Shown here one piece after another: positions 58,604-64,000 of a stretch of DNA of 64,000 nt. Below the pieces are notes generated by a model. That model worked only from the letters and a program-made list of their open reading frames with translations. It was not told the DNA's origin and searched no databases. This stretch comes from an uncultured Sphingomonas sp. (GTDB lineage Bacteria; Pseudomonadota; Alphaproteobacteria; Sphingomonadales; Sphingomonadaceae), in contig CAJYLT010000083.1 of NCBI GenBank assembly GCA_913775795.1, positions 62,001 through 126,000 of the forward strand. The letters run 5' to 3'. Position 1 is the first letter of the stretch. Every line of letters starts with the position of its first letter. Both the position numbers and the translations under genes were made by a program.

Positions 58604-59878
58604 ATGGCGCTGTTCAAGTTCCGCCTGCCGGATATCGGCGAGGGTATTTCCGAGGCCGAGATCGTCGCATGGCACGTCAAGGTCGGCGACCGTGTCGAAG
58701 AGGACCAGAGCCTCGCCGACATGATGACCGACAAGGCGACGGTCGAGATGGAATCGCCGGTTGCCGGCACCGTCGTCGAACTGGCGGGCGAGGTCGGCGA
58801 CCAGGTGCCGATCGGCTCGACGCTGGTCGTGATCGAGACCGAGGGCGCGGACGAAGCAGCCGAGGCCCCCGCCGCGCCGGTCACCGAGGCGGTGGTCGAG
58901 GCGGAGAATCCCGGCGTCGAGGAAGTTGTCGAGACACCCGCCCCGGCACCGACGCCGGCGCCCGCCCCGGTCGTGGCGGCGCCCGCTGCACCCGAGCCCG
59001 CCCGCGTGGAGGAAGATCGCAAGGTCCTCGCCAGCCCCGCCGTCCGGGCGCGCGCCAAGGACCTCGGCGTCGACCTGTCGCAGGTCCGGCATGAGGGGGC
59101 GCATGTCCGCCACGCCGACCTCGACGCGTTCCTGCGCTACAATGCCGGTCAGGGCTATCACGCGCCGCACGCCAGCCGTGCGCGTGAGGACGAGGCGGTG
59201 AAGGTCATCGGCATGCGCCGCCGCATCGCCGAGAACATGGCCGCGTCGAAGCGCGCGATCCCGCACTTCACCTATGTGGACGAGATCGACGTGACCGCGC
59301 TGGAGGCGATGCGCGGCGACCTCAACGCCAATCGGAGCGGTCGGCCGAAGCTGACCATGCTGCCGTTCCTGATCGTCGCGATCTGTCGCACGCTGCCTGA
59401 CTTCCCGATGCTCAACGCGCGCTACGACGATGAGGCGGGCGTGGTGACGCGCTCGGGCCGCGTGCACATGGGCATGGCGACGCAGACCGATGCCGGCCTG
59501 ATGGTCCCCGTGATCCGCGATGCGCAGGACAAGAATGTCTGGCAGCTCGCGACCGAGATCGGCCGCCTGGCCGAGGCGGCGCGCACCGGCAAGGCGAAGT
59601 CGGAGGAACTCTCGGGCTCGACGATCACCGTCACCTCATTGGGCCCGCTCGGCGGCATCGCGACGACGCCGGTCATCAACCGGCCCGAGGTGGCGATCAT
59701 CGGTCCGAATAAGATCGTCGAGCGCCCCGTGTTCGACGGCGACGACATCCGCCGCGCCAAGCTGATGAACCTGTCGATCAGCTGCGACCACCGCGTCGTC
59801 GATGGCTGGGACGCGGCAAGCTATGTCCAGGCGGTGCGCAAGCTGCTCGAGACGCCGGTGCTGCTTTTTGCCGACTGA
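58604..59878 (+). CDS. bkdB: Branched-chain 2-oxoacid dehydrogenase E2 (dihydrolipoyl acyltransferase)
   Basis: A 424-residue E2. The lipoyl domain (1-80) has MMTDKATVEMESP with the lipoylated Lys. An Ala/Pro linker, a peripheral-subunit-binding domain (VLASPAVRARAKDLGVDLSQV) and a catalytic domain with IPHFTYVDEIDVT, SGSTITVTSLGPLGG and SCDHRVVDGWD (catalytic His/Asp) follow. It starts 2 nt after E1 beta. No E3 gene follows, so a dihydrolipoamide dehydrogenase encoded elsewhere must serve. Its stop is one nt from the convergent DUF1593 gene. Confidence 0.94.
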   Translation: MALFKFRLPDIGEGISEAEIVAWHVKVGDRVEEDQSLADMMTDKATVEMESPVAGTVVELAGEVGDQVPIGSTLVVIETEGADEAAEAPAAPVTEAVVEAENPGVEEVVETPAPAPTPAPAPVVAAPAAPEPARVEEDRKVLASPAVRARAKDLGVDLSQVRHEGAHVRHADLDAFLRYNAGQGYHAPHASRAREDEAVKVIGMRRRIAENMAASKRAIPHFTYVDEIDVTALEAMRGDLNANRSGRPKLTMLPFLIVAICRTLPDFPMLNARYDDEAGVVTRSGRVHMGMATQTDAGLMVPVIRDAQDKNVWQLATEIGRLAEAARTGKAKSEELSGSTITVTSLGPLGGIATTPVINRPEVAIIGPNKIVERPVFDGDDIRRAKLMNLSISCDHRVVDGWDAASYVQAVRKLLETPVLLFAD

Positions 59879-59879
59879 G

Positions 59880-61334
59880 CTACTGGCCGCTCGCCCGCTC
59901 GACCGTGACGATGACACGGGCGTAGCGGGTGAGCGGCGGTGATCCCTTGTCGGTGACGCTCAGGATGAAATGCGCCTCGCACCGCCGGTCGAACGCGGGG
60001 ATGGTGATCGCCCGTTCGTAGAGACTTTCCGCGCCCGACAGCTTGATTTCGCCGGGACAGTTGCCCGCCTCCGGATAGGCGAACCAGTGATAGCTGAGGC
60101 TGTCGCCGTCGGGATCGCTCGTCCCGCGCGCGCTGAGCGTCAGGCGATCGCCTGCCTTCGCCGTTAGCCGATCTGCATGTCCGAGGCGCACGACCGGCGG
60201 ATGGTTCGCCTCATTCGGCGCGCGTGTCGTCCAGTCCATCCGCGCGGCGAAATCGTTCTGGAAATCGTCGCGCCAGCGCCAGATCGTCTCGCGATAGCCC
60301 TCGTACGAGCGCTCGCCGGGCCTGATCGCCGCGCCATGGGGGCTGGCGACCGGCGGCGTCACCTTGTCGATCGCGTTGGTCCAGATCGGCCGCGCCTCGG
60401 GATCGACCGGCACGCCGCCATTGAAGCCCTTGGGGTCGAGCTCAGCCAGCGGCGGGATGCGCAGCGCATAGCGACCGCCCCAGCCGCCCCAGTCGGGCCG
60501 CTCGGGCACGCTCAGGCCGTTGGGGATGAGGCCGAGGAACGAGGGCGTGTCGCCTTCCATGCCATAGGCGACGTCGGGATAGGCGGCGCCCAGCGGCCCG
60601 TGCCCCTGCTGGATGTTGGCGGCGAGCCAGTCGTTCGAGATCGTCTTGTTATCCGCTCCCTCCACGACGGTCATGATCCCCGTCCACGTCGCCGCGCCAT
60701 AGCCGCCGGGGCTGACGATGTAGAACAGCCCGGGAAACTCCCGCCGCATCCAGGCGCCCGAATCGTCCTGGTCGGAGATGGTATAGACGCGCAACTTGGC
60801 GACCAGCCGCTCAACGTCCGCCGCGGATCGCGTCGCGCGCAGCGTATGGAGCGCCTGTGCCAGCGTGTTCGGCCCGCCCCATGCCGTCACCCAGAGCGGG
60901 CGCGGATCGGGCCGGTCGAGCGCCTCGATCAGCCGCCGCGATCCGTCGCTGTCCTTCCCCGCGCCGACGCCGCCCATGCCATAGGTCGTCTGTCCCCGCG
61001 CGACGAGGCGGTCGAGCGCCGACGCGGCCGAATAGCCCGGCGCGTGCCGCGACAGGTTGGGCTGCACCTTGGCGTACTCGCCGATGATCCGCCGGATCGT
61101 CTCGGGTGCGGTGCGCGTCTTCATGTGGACGGAGGTGGTGGCGACCAGCCCCTCGATATCGATCTCGTTCGAATAGAGCAGCAGCCGGATCAGCGACTGG
61201 GTGTCGTCGGGCTCGTTCTCGATATCGGTCAGGACGAACAGGCGCTGTTTGGACACCGGCGCCTGTTGGGCTGAAGCCGGAGCCGCCGCCATCGGGAAGA
61301 GGCAGGCGATCGCCAGCCATTTGCGCAGTCCCAT
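59880..61334 (-). CDS. Secreted DUF1593 (Sde182-like) protein
   Basis: A 484-residue protein with signal peptide MGLRKWLAIACLFPMAAAPASA. The DUF1593 nucleoside-hydrolase-like domain has FVLTDIENEPDDTQSLIRLL and WVTAWGGPNTLAQAL. The C-terminal Ig/cellulose-binding-like domain has LTLSARGTSDPDGDSLSYHW. Family members are found with glycan-degrading genes, but the enzymatic role is unproven. ATG 61334 has GGGGAGAGGG upstream; the track start at 61445 is in front of the signal peptide. Confidence 0.85.
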   Translation of the reverse strand: MGLRKWLAIACLFPMAAAPASAQQAPVSKQRLFVLTDIENEPDDTQSLIRLLLYSNEIDIEGLVATTSVHMKTRTAPETIRRIIGEYAKVQPNLSRHAPGYSAASALDRLVARGQTTYGMGGVGAGKDSDGSRRLIEALDRPDPRPLWVTAWGGPNTLAQALHTLRATRSAADVERLVAKLRVYTISDQDDSGAWMRREFPGLFYIVSPGGYGAATWTGIMTVVEGADNKTISNDWLAANIQQGHGPLGAAYPDVAYGMEGDTPSFLGLIPNGLSVPERPDWGGWGGRYALRIPPLAELDPKGFNGGVPVDPEARPIWTNAIDKVTPPVASPHGAAIRPGERSYEGYRETIWRWRDDFQNDFAARMDWTTRAPNEANHPPVVRLGHADRLTAKAGDRLTLSARGTSDPDGDSLSYHWFAYPEAGNCPGEIKLSGAESLYERAITIPAFDRRCEAHFILSVTDKGSPPLTRYARVIVTVERASGQ

Positions 61335-61387
61335 CGCCCTCTCCCCGGTTTCGTTATCGCTATCATCCGCGGAAACGGAACCTCGCG

Positions 61388-61786
61388 TCAATCGGCCTTG
61401 AACGCCTCGAGGATCGGGCAGGGGCCTGGCCCCGCCGCGCCGCACGCGCTGGCGAGACCGGCAAGCGCCGTCCGCGCCGCGCTCAGCGCAGCGATCTGTT
61501 CATCGAGCGCGGCGATCCGTGCGGTCGCCAATCGCCGTACGCCCGCGCGATCGCTTGCCGCATCGAGCGTGAGCAGTTCGCCGATCTGGTCGAGCGTGAA
61601 ACCCGCCGCCTGTGCCGACCGGATGAAGCGCAGCCGCTTGAGATCGCCCGAACGATAGCGGCGGATGCCGCCACTCGATCCGCCGCCCGCCGGACGATCG
61701 GGCAGGCCGACCAGCCCACGCCGCTGGTAATAGCGTACGGTTTCCACGCCTACGCCGCCGGCTTCCGCCAGCGTGCCGATCGTCAT
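61388..61786 (-). CDS. MerR-family metal-responsive regulator
   Basis: A 132-residue MerR protein: [20 protein letters not shown] (HTH), a wing with [13 protein letters not shown], a dimer helix, and the C-terminal metal loop [17 protein letters not shown], matching Cys117 and Cys126 of Tn501 MerR. The residue equivalent to Cys82 is missing ([11 protein letters not shown]). It may therefore sense a different metal or bind in another geometry. ATG 61786 was preferred over 61804 because the latter lies in the operator. It is divergent from the glutaredoxin fusion gene it probably controls. Confidence 0.88.
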   Translation of the reverse strand: MTIGTLAEAGGVGVETVRYYQRRGLVGLPDRPAGGGSSGGIRRYRSGDLKRLRFIRSAQAAGFTLDQIGELLTLDAASDRAGVRRLATARIAALDEQIAALSAARTALAGLASACGAAGPGPCPILEAFKAD

Positions 61787-61789
61787 CGC

Positions 61790-61820
61790 TTGATCCCGTA
61801 CCATGGTACGGACCCATATG
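61790..61820 (+). promoter_or_regulatory. MerR-type operator-promoter with 19-bp spacer
   Basis: TTGATC, a 19-bp spacer and CATATG. The spacer contains CCGTACCATGGTACGG, a perfect 16-bp palindrome. The dyad CCGTAC...GTACGG, over-long spacer and -35 box closely resemble the mer operator of Tn501. It lies between the divergent regulator and the fusion gene. Confidence 0.82.
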
Positions 61821-61848
61821 GGGTCGGCCAGCCAGTCGGAGAAGGACG

Positions 61849-62847
61849 ATGACCCGCACTGCGACGCTCTATCGCATGGTGATGCCCAGCCACACCTGCC
61901 CCTATGGCCTCAAGGCGAAGCACCTGCTGCGTCGCAAGGGCTATGCCGTCGACGATCATTGGCTTACGACGCGCGCGGAAACCGACGCGTTCAAGGCGAC
62001 GTACGGCGTCGCCACCACGCCGCAGGTCTTCATCGACGGCGAGCGGATCGGCGGCCATGACGACCTTCGCCGCTTCCTCGGCCTCAAGATCGCCGATCCG
62101 AAGGCGACGACCTATCGCCCCGTCGCCGTCCTGTTCGCGCTGACGGCGCTGATGGCGCTGGCGGCGAGCTACGCCGCCTATGGCGATGCGCTGACGGTGC
62201 GCACGGGCGAGTGGTTCGTCGCCTTCTCAATGGTCGTACTGGCGCTGCTCAAGCTCCAGAATGTCGATCGGTTCGCGACGATGTTCCTCAATTACGACCT
62301 GCTCGCGCGGCGATGGGTGCCGTACGGCCATGTCTATCCCTATGCGGAGGGGCTGGCCGGCCTCCTGATGGTTGCGGGCGTCGCCGTCTGGGCGTCGGTG
62401 CCGATCGCACTTTTCATCGGCACGATCGGCGCGGTGTCGGTGTTCAAGGCGGTCTATCTCGACCGGCGAGAGCTCAAATGCGCGTGCGTCGGCGGCGACA
62501 GCCACGTGCCGCTAGGCTTCCTGTCGCTGACCGAGAACGTGATGATGATCGCGATGGCGCTCTGGATGGCGGCGGGCGCGCTCGGCTGGACGCCGCACGC
62601 CGCGCCGCCGCCGGCGCATGGCATGAAGATGGCGACGAGCGGCGATCCCGACACTGTGTTTATGCAAGGGATGATCCCGCATCACCGCGGCGCGATCGAC
62701 ATGGCGAAGGCGGCATTGCGCGACGGCAAGGACCCTGAGGTCCGTGCGCTCGCCGCCGACGTCATCCGTGCACAGGATGCCGAGATCGCGCAGATGCAGG
62801 CATGGCTCGCCCGCCGCGGCGAGCGCGCGGGTGCCATGGCGCACTGA
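61849..62847 (+). CDS. Three-domain fusion: glutaredoxin - MauE/DoxX membrane domain - DUF305
   Basis: A 332-residue protein. Residues 1-80 form a glutaredoxin with CPYG active site ([16 protein letters not shown]) and [18 protein letters not shown]. Residues about 90-245 hold five or so transmembrane helices of MauE/DoxX type with a CACVGGD cysteine pair. Residues about 265-330 form a DUF305 domain with [15 protein letters not shown] and [16 protein letters not shown]305 proteins are often metal- or copper-related. With a MerR regulator and mer-like operator in front, a metal-stress or thiol-redox role is likely. All three domains appear complete. Confidence 0.82.
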   Translation: MTRTATLYRMVMPSHTCPYGLKAKHLLRRKGYAVDDHWLTTRAETDAFKATYGVATTPQVFIDGERIGGHDDLRRFLGLKIADPKATTYRPVAVLFALTALMALAASYAAYGDALTVRTGEWFVAFSMVVLALLKLQNVDRFATMFLNYDLLARRWVPYGHVYPYAEGLAGLLMVAGVAVWASVPIALFIGTIGAVSVFKAVYLDRRELKCACVGGDSHVPLGFLSLTENVMMIAMALWMAAGALGWTPHAAPPPAHGMKMATSGDPDTVFMQGMIPHHRGAIDMAKAALRDGKDPEVRALAADVIRAQDAEIAQMQAWLARRGERAGAMAH

Positions 62848-62872
62848 TGCGCCTTCGCCTAAGGTCGCGCGA

Positions 62873-63754
62873 ATGGCCGAGCCCTTGCCCATCGCCTTTG
62901 CCCGGCACCTGACGCGCGACCGCCGCCGCTCGGCCCAGACGGTGCGCGCCTATCAGGCGACGGCGGAGCGATTGCTCGCCTTCCTGCGCGATCATTGGGG
63001 CGGGCCCGTAGAGGCCGCGGACCTGGCGAAGGCGACCGCCGCCGACCTGCGCGCCTTCCTCGCGGTGCGTCGGGGGGAGGGGCTGTCCAATACGTCGGCC
63101 GCGCGCGAATTGTCCGCGGTGCGCGCGTTCCTCGCCTTTGCCGGGGCGCCGCCCCCGCGCCTTGCCGGCCCGCGCGTCAAGAAGGGCGTGCCGCGACCGA
63201 TCGCCCCGGCCGAAGTGATCGCGCTGGCGGAGGAAGTGTCGGAGGATGCCGCCGAGCCCTGGATCGCCGCGCGCGACTGGGCGGTGCTGCTGCTCCTGTA
63301 CGGCGCGGGACTGCGCATCGGAGAGGCGATGGCGCTGACCCCGGCGATCCTGCCGCTCGGCGACACGCTTCGCGTCACTGGCAAGCGCGCCAGGACGCGG
63401 ATCGTGCCGCTGCTCCCCGCCGTGCGGACCGCGGTCGAAGATTATGCCGCTGCCTGCCCCTATGCGCTAACGCCGGAGGCACCGCTGTTCCGCGGGGCGA
63501 AGGGCGGCGCGCTCTCGCCCGCGATCATCCGCCGGTCGGTGCGCGCGGCGCGCGGGCGGTTGGGCCTGTCCGATCGCACCACACCGCACGCGTTGCGCCA
63601 CAGTTTCGCGACGCATCTGCTGGGCCGCGGCGCGGACCTGCGCGCGCTGCAGGAACTGCTCGGCCATGCCAGCCTCGGCTCGACCCAGATCTATACCGCG
63701 GTCGATGCGGCGCATCTGCTCGACGTCTATCGCAATGCGCATCCGCGGGCATGA
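62873..63754 (+). CDS. xerC: Tyrosine recombinase, XerC type
   Basis: A 293-residue recombinase. The N-terminal SAM-like domain (HLTRDRRRSAQTVRAY) precedes a catalytic domain with Arg in GAGLRIGEAM, Lys in TGKRARTRIVPLL, H-x-x-R in HALRHSFATHLL, the second His in LGHASLGSTQ and nucleophile Tyr in IYTAVD. It resolves chromosome dimers at dif with XerD; the length and motifs fit XerC. It starts at ATG 62873 with AAGG upstream. The following gene overlaps its stop by ATGA. Confidence 0.92.
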   Translation: MAEPLPIAFARHLTRDRRRSAQTVRAYQATAERLLAFLRDHWGGPVEAADLAKATAADLRAFLAVRRGEGLSNTSAARELSAVRAFLAFAGAPPPRLAGPRVKKGVPRPIAPAEVIALAEEVSEDAAEPWIAARDWAVLLLLYGAGLRIGEAMALTPAILPLGDTLRVTGKRARTRIVPLLPAVRTAVEDYAAACPYALTPEAPLFRGAKGGALSPAIIRRSVRAARGRLGLSDRTTPHALRHSFATHLLGRGADLRALQELLGHASLGSTQIYTAVDAAHLLDVYRNAHPRA

Positions 63755-64000
63755 GGGGGACGAAGCTATTCGTCGGTGCGTTGGCGACGGTCCTGCTTGC
63801 GCGCGTCCCGGTCGCGGCGCAGCAAATCCCGCCGCCGCCGCCTGAAAACCATTACGACCCCATCCCAGGGCCATATTTTGTTGGCCCCGCGGACATCGAA
63901 ACGGCGAGCGGCAGTGAATTGCTCGATCGGATAGCGGAAGGATGGGTCGGTCCCCGGCTTTCGGCGTTCAGTCTATGTGTGCATCCTGGAACGACGCCGC
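63751..64000 (+). CDS. Partial secreted hypothetical protein, cut by the window end
   Basis: ATG 63751 overlaps the xerC stop. It reads MRGTKLFVGALATVLLARVP with an Ala-rich signal-peptide cleavage region (VAAQQ), then a proline run and HYDPIPGPYFVGPADIETAS. The frame is open to base 64000. Not in the ORF track because it is incomplete. Probably a periplasmic protein translated with xerC; family not recognised. Confidence 0.6.
   Translation, partial: MRGTKLFVGALATVLLARVPVAAQQIPPPPPENHYDPIPGPYFVGPADIETASGSELLDRIAEGWVGPRLSAFSLCVHPGTTP

Noticed and set aside
62873-63754. XerC-type gene as integrase of a mobile element
   Set aside because: It lacks the extra N-terminal arm-binding domain of phage integrases, matches the XerC length, and lies 15 kb from the GTA without mobile-element genes beside it.

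Overview
The window is high-GC DNA with the gene content of an alphaproteobacterium of the order Sphingomonadales, most likely Sphingomonas or a close relative. Supporting signs are a C4-type 5-aminolevulinate synthase, a TorF-type porin, a DivK-like regulator, a GTTC-N7-GTTC LexA box in front of imuA-imuB-dnaE2, TonB receptor plus tryptophan-halogenase-like pairs, and a gene transfer agent (GTA) cluster of the Rhodobacter capsulatus type. Genes are tightly packed, with many ATGA or GTGA stop/start overlaps. No rRNA, tRNA or CRISPR array was recognised.

Layout. 1-14.3 kb is a glycan-use locus: the end of a sugar permease, a ROK repressor, a ROK sugar kinase, a large secreted GH2 glycosidase, two secreted esterases, a TonB-dependent receptor, a flavin-dependent halogenase-like protein and a sugar-porter MFS protein. 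Together they suggest uptake and cleavage of an acylated beta-linked glycan (mannan-like is a guess) under ROK control. 14.3-24.8 kb is core and housekeeping: DUF2332, dienelactone hydrolase, gpmA, a PLD-family protein, rpoZ, hemA, an orphan membrane receptor, a DivK-like regulator, and a DUF3572-HAD-RidA operon, then a TorF porin. 24.8-31.3 kb (minus strand) is folA, an M19 dipeptidase, ribF, ileS, lspA and a DUF3035 lipoprotein. A plus-strand M24 peptidase follows.

32.7-33.9 kb is a visibly lower-GC patch carrying a DUF433/PIN-like toxin-antitoxin pair. Directly after it, 34.0-48.0 kb is an apparently complete GTA structural cluster: small and large terminase, portal, DUF6127, prohead protease, capsid, connectors, tail tube, chaperones, tape measure, a large TIM-like/DUF2460 fusion, hub, NlpC/P60 peptidase, distal tail protein and DUF2793. 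It differs from the Rhodobacter layout: the gp12-type DUF2460 domain is fused behind about 560 extra residues, and gp15 is short. Every intercistronic gap of more than 20 nt in the cluster holds a palindromic element or terminator-like hairpin, and the prohead protease gene has two palindromic elements inserted in frame. A relative of this repeat type is also inserted in frame in ileS, and another lies between imuB and dnaE2.

48.1-64.0 kb: an OmpA-like protein with a 22-proline linker; the SOS mutasome imuA-imuB-dnaE2; a branched-chain 2-oxoacid dehydrogenase operon (E1 alpha, E1 beta, E2, no E3); a DUF1593 secreted protein; a MerR-family regulator with a 19-bp-spacer, mer-like operator facing a glutaredoxin-MauE-DUF305 fusion; a XerC-type recombinase; and the start of a secreted protein cut by the window end.
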